DNA of 64,000 bases from Nematostella vectensis (GCF_932526225.1 NC_064036.1:19798953-19862952), one strand, 5' to 3'. Counted from the first letter of the stretch, positions 43,425-56,603 are shown. The notes: generated from the sequence alone by a model not told the origin. Numbers and translations: made by a program.

Positions 43425-46373
43425 TTAACACGGAGCCTTCAGCCTGAGATTCCGCGTGTGATATTTCACTCAGTCTTTATGTTGTACAAGTAAGCGTGCC
43501 CCAACCTACATGTTTCAAAGGCCACGATGTATCGTTGTTAAATGACACCTGTATTTCTCGGGCTAAATACTAAATTTTGTTATCAATATAGTATACAATA
43601 GTGGTTGCTTTGAGCTTTGGTCGTTGAAGGGCGGAAAGCAATTACATTTTGGTTTGAGTGAATTTGGAAGACCATAAGAGCAACGTTTCTTGAAATCATC
43701 ATAATATTTTAAATCATATTTTTGTCAAAAGGCACTGTACTAAGCATCGGTACTTTTTAGTTTTATATCCAAGCTTAATTCTATCGTTTTCCTAAATAAC
43801 TCATCCTAGTTTTTGTCATAAAACTTATTCGACAATAACTGTTTGTAAATCAGGCAAATTACCTTATTTTTGTCGAGTTGTTCGCAATGGGAGTATCAAC
43901 AAGGCGTTTTGTTTCAAAAGAAAGGAATCGTTCCACAAATATCACACAATGCAGTTGCAGCGCATGGTATATCTGATCAAACGCATTTGAGCTTTGTTTA
44001 TATATTCCCCTCTATTTTTGTTACATGTGACGAATTTCGACGGGAAGTGTTAAGAAGAGGATTTATATCATCAGATTGTTTTTACGCTTTCGTGCATACA
44101 CACAAGCATCCGGCTCGAAGGGCCACACGAGCCTCTCTGTAATGTGTCAAACGCGAGCGGTAGACGCCTCCTCTAGTCTGGATTTTTTATCGCTCTTATT
44201 TTACTATAAATATAAATAAGAAAAAATGTTTTAGCTACCAAAATGTAGAACATGGGGGCTGTGAATTGGCAGAGAACCTTGTGACAAATTACAGAAAACT
44301 ATTGTCTCATTCAAGCAATCTGTCTTAATCCTTTTAAAAGACCAAACAATTTTTAATCTGATTATAATTAAACAAGTAATACTGCTTAAGAAGCCGGATA
44401 GTCTAAAAAAACAATGCTTCCCAAGCAATTAGGAACAATGTTACAAACGCAGGAAAAATGACAAAATTTGGGTTTGCTGGATGCGCGAATTTACTCGCAC
44501 GATGTTTACCACCCTCGTTGAACTGTTTTGTAATGACTATATCCTTACCGGTTTCTTGGATAACAATAAAATCGAATTTTAAACCATAACGATATCCATA
44601 TACCATAATGATATCTCTGTTGACCTAACTTCGCTACTCAGGGCATTTTTACTTTTTCTTATTATTAAAAAAATATATATGAAACGATAATCGCATATCA
44701 ATTTTCTCTATCGCGTCTATGAAACGAAGGAATAAGAAAGCTTTAAGTATAAAATGTTCATTTTGACATTTTCCGCCAAAAATAACTCTTTAGGGTAACA
44801 AAAACTAGTCCGAGCTAGTGAAAATTTGAGTTATCAGAGCTAACGTAGCGGGGAGCTCCAATTATCCAAGTTTGCGGAATATCAATCGTTGTTATCTTAG
44901 ATTCAATTCTTACTTACAACGCCTTGCAATATGATCCAAAGACCTTTAGTTCCTAAGTTGCAAAATGCGAATAAAATAGCTCCAATACTGTTTTCTAGCA
45001 ATAAATGTATGCTTTCTATTGTTATTTGGTGAATACCATGAGGGCCGTGTGGTTGTTTCGCTTCGTGCAGTTCTGGAGTGAATCGTTTTAGGCGAACAAT
45101 ATGTTGTGACTAAATTAGAGATAATGTGAAACCAATGTGTAAATGGAGCTATCTTCAGGATGAGCTGAAGAGGGTCATTACTTTATTACGAGTAAAAGTG
45201 TACATCTGAGGGAAGATCGACACTGCATTTTCGATACTAGCAAAACAAGATAATCAGATCTCCACGCTTTTTTTCAATAAACCACTTCTAAAGCCAGTAA
45301 AAATTAATGTGGAGGGAAATGTTTCGTGCTGATTTTATTCAATAATCTTCAAAAAAATATAATATTGGCCACTATATAATATTGAATAAAACATACGGTT
45401 ACATTAATGCATTTGAGTTGTGGTAACGACATAAGATTTTACCTTACGGCGATGTTTCGGCACGTCGCGTCAAGCCAGGTGGGCTGCAGTATTGTTTCAA
45501 TTTATTCTGATCACAAAAAATGCAAGAAATGGTGAGAAAACATTTGTGAAAAAGGCTACGGATGTAATCACTATGGTCATTTGGGGATGTTTGCCAAATT
45601 AGTTAGCCGCTCATTTATTGAGCAGAGCTGGAAGTGGTTAATACTGTATTTACATTACAAAAAGCACTTAAAAAACTACAAGAGAATACGATTTTTAATA
45701 TAATACTGACAACATAAACTATTAACCTGGTTCTTTTTTGGTTTCCCTATTTGCGCCAAAAATCGTCTAAATTTTCTTCTATGGTCTGTTTCTTATATAA
45801 CAGTCAGAAAACAAGCATAAAAGCAAATTCCGCAAATAAAAATCGCGAAAAACATGCAACAAAGCCTTGACAAGTTATGTAAATCAGTTTTTTCCATAGC
45901 AACAACCCAACGGTCGTAATGTATTAGACAAGACATTTGAAACACAGGCTCTACGACATTGAGACACATCGTTCAGCAATGACCAAATAAGCTCTGTTAA
46001 AACAGTACCCATTAAATACTCAGAATATATCAGAGATGACAAAGAATGGCCGAAAACAGACAGCTTCTAAGGGGAATCCTTTCCAAAGAAGTCCACGAGT
46101 CGATAGCATGCATAGCATAGCATCTAAAAATTATTGCATTATGAAAAAACAGTTTTTTTTATGTAACTAATTTTCTTCAATATTACTGATGATATATAAG
46201 AACCGCAATTGATATAAAATAAAACAAGCGCAAAAGCTTGAATACAAAACGAGAATATTTTTTAATCGTAAAAACAGAAAGGCAATTATTTTGTGCACGC
46301 AAAAACATGTGTTACGGGGCGAATCGTAGGAAATCCGCGCCTTGTTTGCTGACTATTATCAAAGAAATAAAAA
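43425..46373. other. AT-rich intergenic DNA, nothing recognised
   Basis: About 3 kb of AT-rich sequence without repeats, RNA genes or convincing exons. Short open frames, for example 43,870-44,142 on the plus strand, show no recognisable domain, no codon bias and no flanking splice sites. A small imperfect palindrome built on GGCTCG and CGAGCC occurs near 44,112-44,133. Confidence 0.5.
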
Positions 46374-49300
46374 ATACCCTCATCCCCTCGTAATGCAAGT
46401 ACCACACCCCCCTCCTGATGACAAGTACCACACCCCCCTCCTCATGGCAAGTACCCCACCCCCTCCTCATGACAAGTACCCCAACCCCCTCCTGATGGCA
46501 AGTACCCCATCCCCCTCCTGATGGCAAGTACCCCAACCCCCTCCTGATGGCAAGTACCCCATCCCCCTCCTCATGGCAAGTACCCCATCCCCTCCTCATG
46601 ACAAGTACCCCACCCCCCTCCTGATGGCAAGTACCACACCCCCCTCCTCATGGCAAGTACCCCACCCCCCTCCTCATGGCAAGTACCCCATCCCCCTCCT
46701 GATGACAAGTACCCCACCCCTCTCCTGATGGCAAGTACCCCATCCCCCTCCTGATGGCAAGTACCCCATCCCCCTCCTGATGACAAGTACCCCACCCCCT
46801 CCTCATGGCAAGTACCCCACCCCCCTCCTCATGGCAAGTACCCCATCCCCCTCCTGATGGCAAGTACCCCATCCCCCTCCTGATGGCAAGTACCCCAACC
46901 CCCTCCTGATGGCAAGTACCCCATCCCCCTCCTCATGGCAAGTACCCCATCCCCTCCTCATGACAAGTACCCCACCCCCCTCTTGATGGCAAGTACCCCA
47001 CCCCCTCCTCATGGCAAGTACCCCACCCCCCTCCTCATGGCAAGTACCCCATCCCCCTCCTGATGACAAGTACCCCACCCCCCTCCTGATGGCAAGTACC
47101 CCACCCCCTCCTGATGGCAAGTACCCCACCCCCTCCTCATGACAAGTACCCCACCCCCCTCCTGATGGCAAGTACCCCATCCCCCTCCTGATGACAAGTA
47201 CCCCATCCCCCTCCTGATGACAAGTACCCCAAACCCCTCCTGATGGCAAGTACCCCATCCCCCTCCTCATGGCAAGTACCCCATCCCCTCCTCATGACAA
47301 GTACCCTACCCCCCTCCTGATGGCAAGTACCCCACCCCCTCCTCATGGCAAGTACCCCACCCCCCTCCTCATGAAGTACCCCATCCCCTTCCTGATGACA
47401 AGTACCCCACCCCCCTCCTGATGGCAAGTACCCCACCCCCTCCTCATGGCAAGTACCCCACCCCCTCCTCATGACAAGTACCCCATCCCCCTCCTGATGG
47501 CAAGTACCCCATCCCCCTCCTGATGACAAGTACCCCACCCCCTCCTCATGGCAAGTACCCCACCCCCTCCTCATGACAAGTAACCCATCCCCCTCCTGAT
47601 GGCAAGTACCCCACCCCCCTCCTGATGGCAAGTACCCCACCCCCCTTCTCATGGCAAGTACCCCAACCCCCTCCTCATGACAAGTACCCCATACCCCTCC
47701 TGATGGCAAGTACTCCATCCCCTCCTCATGACAAGTACCCCATCCCCCTCCTCATGGCAAGTACCCCAACCCCCTCCTCATGGCAAGTACCCCACCCCCT
47801 CCTGATGGCAAGTACCCAACGCTTTCCTCATGGCAAGTACCCCACCCCCCTCCTCATGGCAGGTACCCCAACCCCCTCCTGATGGCAAGTACCCCACCCC
47901 CTCCTGATGGCAAGTACCCCACCCCCTCCTCGTGACAAGTACCCAACCCCCCTCCTCATGGCAAGTACCCCACCCCCCTCCTCATGGCAAGTACCCCACC
48001 CCCTTGTCATGGCAAGTACCACACCCCTCTCTTCATGACAAGTACCCCATCCCCCTCCTCATGACAAGTACCCCATCCCCCTCCTCATGGCAAGTACCCC
48101 ACCCCCCTCCTCATGACAAGTACCCCAACCCCCTCCTGATGGCAAGTACCCCACCCCCTCCTCATGGCAAGTACCCCATCCCCCTCCTCATGGCAAGTAC
48201 CCCATCCCCTCCTCATGGCAAGTACCCCACCCCCCTCCTGATGGCAAGTACCCCATCCCCTCCTCATGGCAAGTACCCCACCCCCCTCCTCATGGCAAGT
48301 ACCCCACCCACCTCCTGATGGCAAGTACCCCACCCCCTCCTCATGGCAAGTACCCCACCCCCCTCCTCATGGCAAGTACCCCATCCCCCTCCTGATGACA
48401 AGTACCCCACCCCCCTCCTGATGGCAAGTACCCCACCCCCTCCTGATGGCAAGTACCCCACCCCCTCCTCATGACAAGTACCCCACCCCCCTCCTGATGG
48501 CAAGTACCCCATCCCCCTCCTGATGACAAGTACCCCATCCCCCTCCTGATGACAAGTACCCCAAACCCCTCCTGATGGCAAGTACCCCATCCCCCTCCTC
48601 ATGGCAAGTACCCCATCCCCTCCTCATGACAAGTACCCTACCCCCCTCCTGATGGCAAGTACCCCACCCCCTCCTCATGGCAAGTACCCCACCCCCCTCC
48701 TCATGGCAAGTACCCCATCCCCCTCCTGATGGCAAGTACCCCATCCCCCTCCTGATGACAAGTACCCCACCCCCTCCTCATGGCAAGTACCCCACCCCCT
48801 CCTCATGACAAGTAACCCATCCCCCTCCTGATGGCAAGTACCCCACCCCCCTCCTGATGGCAAGTACCCCACCCCCCTTCTCATGGCAAGTACCCCAACC
48901 CCCTCCTCATGACAAGTACCCCATACCCCTCCTGATGGCAAGTACTCCATCCCCTCCTCATGACAAGTACCCCATCCCCCTCCTCATGGCAAGTACCCCA
49001 ACCCCCTCCTCATGGCAAGTACCCCACCCCCTCCTGATGGCAAGTACCCAACGCTTTCCTCATGGCAAGTACCCCACCCCCCTCCTCATGGCAGGTACCC
49101 CAACCCCCTCCTGATGGCAAGTACCCCACCCCCTCCTGATGGCAAGTACCCCACCCCCTCCTCGTGACAAGTACCCAACCCCCCTCCTCATGGCAAGTAC
49201 CCCACCCCCCTCCTCATGGCAAGTACCCCACCCCCTTGTCATGGCAAGTACCACACCCCTCTCTTCATGACAAGTACCCCATCCCCCTCCTCATGACAAG

Positions 49301-50036
49301 TACCCCATCCCCCTCCTCATGGCAAGTACCCCACCCCCCTCCTCATGACAAGTACCCCAACCCCCTCCTGATGGCAAGTACCCCACCCCCTCCTCATGGC
49401 AAGTACCCCATCCCCCTCCTCATGGCAAGTACCCCATCCCCTCCTCATGGCAAGTACCCCACCCCCCTCCTGATGGCAAGTACCCCATCCCCTCCTCATG
49501 ACAAGTACCACACCCCCCTCCTCATGGCAAGTACCCCACCCACCTCCTGATGGCAAGTACCCCATCCCCCTCCTCATGACAAGTACCCCACCCCCCTCCT
49601 GATGGCAAGTACCCCACCCCCCTCCTGATGGCAAGTACCCCATCCCCTCCTCATGACAAGTACCCCATCCCCCTCCTCATGACAAGTACCCCACCCCCTC
49701 CTCATGGCAAGTACCCCACCCCCCTCCTCATGGCAAGTACCCCACCCCCCTCCTGATGGCAAGTACCCCATCCCCCTCCTGATGGCAAGTACCCCATCCC
49801 CCTCCTAATGACAAGTACCCCAACCCCTCCTGATGGCAAGTACCCCACCCCCCTCCTCATGGCAAGTACCTCACCCGCCTCCTCATGGCAAGTACCCCAA
49901 CCCCCTCCTCATGACAATTACCCCATCCCCCTCCTCATGGCAAGTACCCCACCCCCTCCTCATGGCAAGTACCCCACCCCCCTCCTCATGGCAAGTACCC
50001 CACCCCTCTCGGAATGGCAAGTACATCCCCTTCCCC
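46374..50036. repeat. C-rich minisatellite, about 26-bp monomer
   Basis: About 140 head-to-tail monomers of 25-26 bp. The consensus is CAAGTACCCC followed by AYCCCCCTCCTSATGR. Length varies through the C runs (4-6 C) and by one base elsewhere, so open frames are fragmentary. Variation is largely binary: CTGATGG, CTCATGG, CTGATGAC or CTCATGAC, and ATCCCC or ACCCCC. The plus strand is extremely poor in G runs and the minus strand carries GGAGGGGG and GGGG tracts in every monomer. Open frames on both strands (Pro-rich on plus, Gly-rich on minus) are artefacts of the repeat. Confidence 0.97.
46985..49550. repeat. 1.2-1.3-kb tandem duplication inside the C-rich minisatellite
   Basis: About 46,985-48,315 recurs from about 48,317 to 49,550. 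The offset is 1,332 bp at the left and 1,232 bp from about 47,600 onward, so the right copy lost about four monomers near 48,700. Shared rare variants include CAAGTACCCAACGCTTTCC, CCTCGTGACAAGTACCC, the CCCCCTTGTCATGG monomer and CAAGTACTCC. Confidence 0.88.
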
Positions 50037-51142
50037 TTTGCGACACTATCAATACTTGCATGAAATGAAATCAAGCGAAAATTGTCACCAGATTCCTAGT
50101 AATAACAAACAAGGAGGACTCTGTAGAGTTTCTTAGTCTAGACTTTGGCTAATGGGACCTTTAGAACTGTCTTATCGTGGCCTCAGTGGCGCCTGAGTGT
50201 TAGGCACATCTCACATCTGAAAGATCAACCCATTTACAAGAAAAGAACACTGCTAAGACGCACTCAGACCCAATACTTCACCTCCCATCAATACACATAT
50301 GATACGTTAAATGCTTACCTCCCATCAAAACACATATGATATGTTTTAACATTTTTTAGCATTTAAAAATGCTCAAGAGTAAATTGAAATCGTTTGAATA
50401 AATTTTTTTTAAGACACGTGTTCTTTATACATAGAACACACAAGAAAAGACACTTAAGAAAAAACAGAAAAGCTAATATCAAATAGAGATGATGACTCGG
50501 CACAATGCTGAGGGATAAGTGTATTTGAAATTTTACTTTTCCCCGTTCTGTTATGTTGTTGATTAAAGTAGCCACTGACAAGTACAAAAGTAATACCTTT
50601 GGTATTACTAAAACTCAATCACAATGCTTGAGTGACCAATATTTCGGTACTCATATTTCTGAGTTACTTTCATCGATATGCGAATCCTATTTTTGTTGTC
50701 TAGACTTCAGGTAGACACGGAAGTTGATATATCCAGCTATCTCTACTCAAGTCAACCTTAACGCAAACTCCTAAGCACTCGGACTCTCCTAAATATGTCA
50801 CTTCATCAAAACATTTTGCCTCTACGCTTGCGTAGTCATCTGCATGTGTTGGAAAGGGGAAGCAATTACGCTTGCAAGATCATCGGATGACTCGTCCGTG
50901 AACTATGACCAAAACTGGTAAAAAAACATCGTATAATGTAAGCCCTTATTCTTGTTCTATGAGATCTAGAAACTGGTTTACTAAGAGACCCTTCCATGTT
51001 GGATGTGGCTCTTGTTAACTTAGTTATTTTTAAAAAATGCTTCTTTTTTGTTTAACTTACCGTATAAGATGTTGTAATACATGATTTCGAGTCAGCTGTG
51101 TTGCTGCAGTTGTTTTTCCCCTTAGGAGAATATTGGCGCATT
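50037..51142. other. Intergenic DNA between two minisatellites
   Basis: About 1.1 kb of mostly unique sequence. The only structure seen is a local duplication about 36 bp apart, CTCCCATCAAWACACATATG near 50,280 and 50,316, and a palindrome-like GGTATTAC/GTATTACC stretch near 50,590-50,610. No gene, RNA or transposon is recognised. Confidence 0.45.
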
Positions 51143-53018
51143 GCATCCTATGTACCCCTAGGAACTCTAGATCCTATGTACCCCTAGGGACTCTAGATCC
51201 TATGTACCCCTAGGGACTCTAGATCCTATGAGCCCCTAGGGACTCTAGATCCTATGAGCCCCTAGGGACTCTAGATCCTATGAGCCCCTAGGGTCTCTAG
51301 ATCCTATGAGCCCCTAGGGACTCTAGATTCTATGTACCCCTAGGGACTCTAGATCCTATGTACCCCTAGGGACTCTAGATCCTATGTACCCCTAGGGACT
51401 CTAGATCCTATGAGCCCCTAGGGACTCTAGATCCTATGTACCCCTAGGGACTCTAGATCCTATGTACCCCTAGGGACTCTAGATCCTATGAGCCCCTAGG
51501 GACTCTAGATCCTATGTACCCCTAGGGACCCTAGATCCTATGTAGCCCTAGGGGCTCTAGATCCTATGAGCCCCTAGGGACTCTAGATCCTATGTACCCC
51601 TAGGGACTCTAGATCCTTTGTACCCCTAGGGACTCTAGATCCTATGAGCCCCTAGGGACTCTAGATCCTATGAGCCCCTAGGGACTCTAGATCCTACGAG
51701 CCCCTAGGGACTCTAGATCCTATGTACCCCTAGGGGCTCTAGATCCTATGTACCCCTAGGGACTCTAGATCCTATGTACCCCTAGGGACTCTAGATCCTA
51801 TGTACCCCTAGGGACTCTAGATCCTATGAGCCCCTAGGGACTCTAGATCCTATGTACCCCTAGGGACCCTAGATCCTATGTAGCCCTAGGGGCTCTAGAT
51901 CCTATGAGCCCCTAGGGACTCTAGATCCTATGTACCCCTAGGGACTCTAGATCCTTTGTACCCATAGGGACTCTAGATCCTATGAGCCCCTAGGGACTCT
52001 AGATCCTATGAGCCCCTAGGGACTCTAGATCCTACGAGCCCCTAGGGACTCTAGATCCTATGTACCCCTAGGGGCTCTAGATCCTATGTACCCCTAGGGA
52101 CTCTAGATAATATGTACCCCTAGGGACTCTAGATCCTATGCACCCCTAGGGACCCTAGATCCTATGTACCCCTAGGGACTCTAGATCCTATGTACCCCTA
52201 GGGACTCTAGATCCTATGTACCCCTAGGGACTCTAGATCCTATGTACCCCTAGGGACTCTAGATCCTATGAGCCCCTAGGGACTCTAGATCCTATGTACC
52301 CCTAGGGACTCTAGATCCTATGTACCCCTAGGGGCTCTAGATCCTATGTACCCCTAGGGACTCTAGATCCTATGTACCCCTAGGGACTCTAGATCCTATG
52401 TACCCCTAGGGACTCTAGATCCTATGTACCCCTAGGGACTCTAGATCCTATGTACCCCTAGGGACTCTAGATCCTATGTACCCCTAGGGACTCTTGATCC
52501 TATGTACCCCTAGGGACTCTAGATCCTATGAGCCCCTAGGGACTCTAGATCCTATGTACCCCTAGGGACTCTAGATCCTATGTACCCCTAGGGACTCTAG
52601 ATCCTATGTACCCCTAGGGACTCTAGATCCTATGTACCCCTAGGGACTCTAGATCCTATGTACCCCTAGGGACTCTAGATCCTATGAGCCCCTAGGGACT
52701 CTAGATCCTATGTACCCCTAGGGACTCTAGATCCTATGTACCCCTAGGGACTCTAGATCCTATGTACCCCTAGGGGCTCTAGATCCTATGAACCCCTAGG
52801 GACCCTAGATCCTATGTACCCCTAGGGACTCTAGATCCTATGTACCCCTAGGGACCCTAGATCCTATGTAGCCCTAGGGGCTCTAGATCCTATGAACCCC
52901 TAGGGACTCTAGATCCTATGAGCCCATAGGGACTCTAGATCCTATGTACCCCTAGGGAGGGACTCTAGATCCTATGAACCCCTAGGGACTCTAGATCCTA
53001 TGTACCCCTAGGGACACT
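51143..53018. repeat. 26-bp minisatellite with 13-monomer higher-order unit
   Basis: About 72 monomers in an almost perfectly regular 26-bp register: GATCCTATGTACCCC followed by TAGGGACTCTA. The main variant is GAGCCCC for GTACCCC. Each monomer holds the palindrome CCCTAGGG (AvrII site) and most hold TCTAGA (XbaI). A marked block starting at GGGACCCTAG (51,525) recurs at 51,863, exactly 338 bp or 13 monomers later, with shared variants TAGCCCTAGGGG, CCTTTGTACC and CCTACGAGCC. The same marker appears at 52,851, 38 monomers after the second. One 4-bp insertion (AGGG) occurs near 52,957. Confidence 0.97.
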
Positions 53019-55847
53019 GAAAAAGACAGGGGAAAAACTACGGATATGCTTTTGGTTTATAAGAGTTCTACTTTCACCAAATGATGGTATAGACCGGAAC
53101 CCCAATCGATATAAGATTACTCGAGCACCCCACTTACCGAAATTAGCTTTGAGAGCTCCCTTAATATTTTTTTGGAGTTTTTTTTTACTTTAGAATAACT
53201 TGAATGGCAGTTTCACGATGGCAAGGAACCATGGATCTCAATATATTTCTGCCAAATGTAAAACCATATGTATAAATCGTACGATATTCCATGATAAATA
53301 AATGGTTTGGGTACCGTGTCAACAGTGCAAACAGCATTGCCATGTCTTAAAATGGTCTACTGGTACAAAATGATGTCTTTCATGAATACTGTCGAATGTA
53401 TTAGCCGTCAAAAACTATTCAATTTGGCTGTGCGACGATGCGATCTTTTAGATGACGTCGTTACGACGCGTGGGGGGAATACGCGGCGACAGTACCGGAT
53501 ACGGAGGATTGGAATCCCCTTGTGATCATTGCAACTTTATCGTTCACCAAGGTAGCATACGTAGCGGCGCCAAGGAGGAGGGGAAAGGGGTCCGTGTGCG
53601 AGAGAGAAAATCAGGCCCCTTCCCACTCCCCCTTAGCAGCGCAACGCAGGCTACCAACTCACTCTCTATACTTTGTTTAGAAGCACCGCGAATACGATCC
53701 AATTTATGGGATATATATTGCACTGAAACATTGTCATTTCTTTATGCTTTTAGCGAACAAAAATCAATGTCACTTTAACTTAAAGGAAATGAAATTGATA
53801 TCAAGCAATCAACTGAATTATCAGAGGGTAAAATTCCAATATGTTAATTATGCTCACCACTTTAAACACATGCGTCAATGAACTGCCGAGTGATATATAG
53901 GTGGCGTCTTTATGATAAGGGTTTCTTATTCATTTTGCCCCACTTAGAAGAAGAGAAATACAAGTAGTGATTTATCGCCTTTTTCTCACTCATCAAAATC
54001 AAACTTGTGCTTATAAATATCATGGACGTGCCTCCGTCAAATGATTGACGACATCTTTTAAGTAATTTCCTGCTAATAGACGAGCCATTGCTCATCCCAC
54101 TATTTGCACGCTTCACGTAGAGACTCGAGCCAGGTGTCTTATTATCACGTGACCTGACGTCACTGGAAGCTCATTGTTCTAGCAGATCTTGTATTTTGCC
54201 ATAAAGGTTGGTTGATTAGACGGACCGGACACAATTTTGACACTCATTATTTTTTTTATTCTTTACAAAAGAGACAGGTATCTACCATCTTGTTTTACTT
54301 CAAAGGGAAAGGGGAGAGACCTATTATAATCGTTGACGAAATATAAAAGAGAGCTGCTTGACAGTTTAGTTAAGTGAAATCATTCCAGACATTAACGTAT
54401 CTCAACGACTTTTAATTAAAATTGCACAATCACTTGCACACAACTTGCGAATAAAAGATATATATTTATCTTTTAAAGAGTTTGACTCAAGAAGAAAATC
54501 AGATAATCAGCCAAAAAGGAGCCCAGGAATGCGATCATTATTCCCTTGATCATTTAACACATGCATGGGCACAAAAAGTAATCCTCCAGAGTCATACCAG
54601 CACCTGCATGAATATATGAGCAAGAGTCTGACCCCACAGCATACTCTACTGTGGGTATACATCATGCTAATATTAACACATGGTGTACTGTATATAAAAA
54701 CTTCATGAAGTAGGAGATACGCTATGGGTATGGTAAAGGCGAGGAGTAGGCAAAGCAGTGGAGCATATCAGCAAGACAAGACGCTAGGCAACTTGTGAGT
54801 GCGCAAATTTCCTTGAATAGAATGATCACCTAAGTGAGCGCGCGAATTTTACCTTTGCCAGCGGCACATATTCTTGTAACATAAAAGTCAAGGAAGGTTG
54901 CAACTAGTAAAGGCAGGGATCTGACCGTTTATTCAAATACTAAAAAAACAGCAAACGGGCATCCTACTTTTCGAAGAAGCGGATTTGAACACCGCAAAAT
55001 ATGCAGGTATAGCACGGCCAATAAGTGACATCCCGAGTTTATTACAAAAGAGTGCTTTATCAATTCATAGATTGTCGCCCGGGGATATAGAAAGACCGGC
55101 AATTTTAACAATCAACTTTTTTTAAACAAAATTAATTAGAAAAAGGCGGTAATGGCTTCATCGTAAACAGCATTATTCGTCATATGCTAAAGCATTTATA
55201 AGAGCGTTCTTTACAATCATCAACACAACGCACGACTTCAGTGATAGAATATCAAAATATTTTTTTTTATTCTTAAAGCAATCGATCATCAGCATTATCT
55301 TTATATCTGTAGCTTTAAAAAAGTCATTTAATGCAAATCCAGTCCTCGTTTCTATAACAACATTTAGACGGGTCTAACGTTGTGACATAAATGCATGGGG
55401 CTAAAAAACCTAAGGGCAATTAAGCAAAACGAAAAAAATATATAAAAAATGCGTGATTAGAGGTGTTCATAGAAAAGTGCTTGGTACAAAAGTGTAAAGC
55501 GAGATATATTTTTGATGTATAGAAAAAACACCATAATGTATGGGCAACCACGAAACGGGCTTATATACAAATATGAGGTGACCACCATAAAAATGCCATC
55601 TTAATAATAACTTTCAATGTCGTTCGTAAAAATAGTGCATGATTGCTAAGGTTTAAATTTTGCTCAGTCGTAATAAAAATTGTGTATCAATCGAATCAAT
55701 CGGCAGGGCTTGTTGAAAAGGCAAGCAACTTTCGTGGATGTTTTCAAAACTTGAGGGAGGTGAATAAAATGTCCGTGTGAAAATAGCTGAATCAACAGAA
55801 TAAAATGATAACAACAAACCATAGAAGGAATAAAGTATTTACCTTAC
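53019..55847. other. Intergenic DNA, no confident gene
   Basis: About 2.8 kb. Near 53,440-53,650 there is a locally GC-rich, CpG-containing patch with an open frame of 108 codons (53,452-53,778, plus) that shows no recognisable domain. Near 54,147 CACGTG lies close to TGACGTCA. Otherwise AT-rich and featureless. Confidence 0.4.
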
Positions 55848-55968
55848 CTGGAAAGAAACGCCTTCGTGTACTGACTCAAGATAAGAGTGCTTGGATTCTG
55901 ATGTAAGATCTGTGTTTACGCGTCTTTTATCTTTTGGTAATAGACCAATTATCCAATTTACATCCTTG
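55848..55968 (-). CDS. Possible isolated coding exon, unrecognised
   Basis: A 121-base stretch on the minus strand bounded by a pyrimidine-rich acceptor (TTGTTTCCCCACCAG) and a strong donor (CAG then GTAAGG). One frame is open throughout, 40 codons, with a soluble, charged composition (for example LLPKDKRRVNTDL and SKHSYLESVHEG). The frame would enter in phase 2 and leave in phase 0. I do not recognise the sequence and found no partner exons, so this may be chance; open stretches of this size are not rare. Confidence 0.2.
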
Positions 55969-56304
55969 CTGGTGGGGAAACAACAAGTACGAGTCACGGC
56001 ACGCTTTTTGCCGCCAAATTATCTGTTGGCTTTTATGACTCTGCAAAAGTCATTAGACGGGTATCATAGATTCACCAACGTCTTGGACAAAAAAACGCAG
56101 ATTGACACGTCACCTGACAACATTTGCTGTCTTTGTCTGTCATAACAATGTGATTCAGTACTGGTTTCGATTTCGTTAAATTTCGCCTAATCGCTTTTAT
56201 ATTACATGTCATATTTTTAAGTCGGTGGTGTTTTTTTTTATCGGCTCGCCTATTCCAAAGGTTTTTTTTTTTAATTTGGCAAGTGCTTTGACAAGTGCCC
56301 CTAG

Positions 56305-56603
56305 AAAACACCCTTAAAACCTTCAGGCACATTCAAAATTCAATTCAAAACAAAATCCACGGAAACTCAAGCTGTCCCTAAACCCAGTGCAAGTCAGCAC
56401 CTCAAAAAGTCAAACAGTAGCTCAAACTTCTCTCTTAAAACATCACAACAACCGAGGCCCCAGATGAAGATGTATTAAACTTCACAGCAACCGAGGCCCT
56501 AGATAAAGATGTAACAAACCTCGATGAAGATGTAATAATTGTTAGATTTTCACCAAGATGTTACATAGTAATGGTATTAGATCTTAGTTCAGATTATCCC
56601 TAG
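56305..56603 (+). pseudogene. Coding-like remnant with 13-codon duplication, unrecognised
   Basis: Two overlapping plus-strand frames without start codons, 56,305-56,478 (57 codons) and 56,439-56,603 (54 codons), together look like one protein segment broken by a frameshift. The first is Ser/Lys/Gln-rich (SASQHLKKSNSSSNFS). The second contains an acidic 13-residue unit occurring twice in frame (TTEAPDEDVLNFT, ATEALDKDVTNLD) and then a partial third. At the DNA level this is a 39-bp tandem repeat. The region is A/C-rich, which lowers stop frequency in all frames, so coding origin is unproven. Confidence 0.2.

Noticed and set aside
43870-44142. 90-codon plus-strand frame
   Set aside because: No recognisable domain or splice signals; ordinary for AT-rich intergenic DNA of this length.
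46312-50074. Pro-rich (plus) and Gly-rich (minus) open frames in the C-rich minisatellite
   Set aside because: Repeat shadows: both strands open, frames change with each length variant, no unique ends.
50870-50915. Hammerhead-ribozyme-like GATGACTCGTCC stretch
   Set aside because: Lacks the CUGAUGA and GAAA cores in the required order on either strand.
53452-53778. 108-codon plus-strand frame in a GC-rich patch
   Set aside because: No domain; the open length follows from local GC content. Possibly part of an old interspersed repeat.
54955-55045. tRNA-like B box (GTGTTCAAATCC on the minus strand)
   Set aside because: No convincing A box at the right distance and no cloverleaf could be folded by eye.
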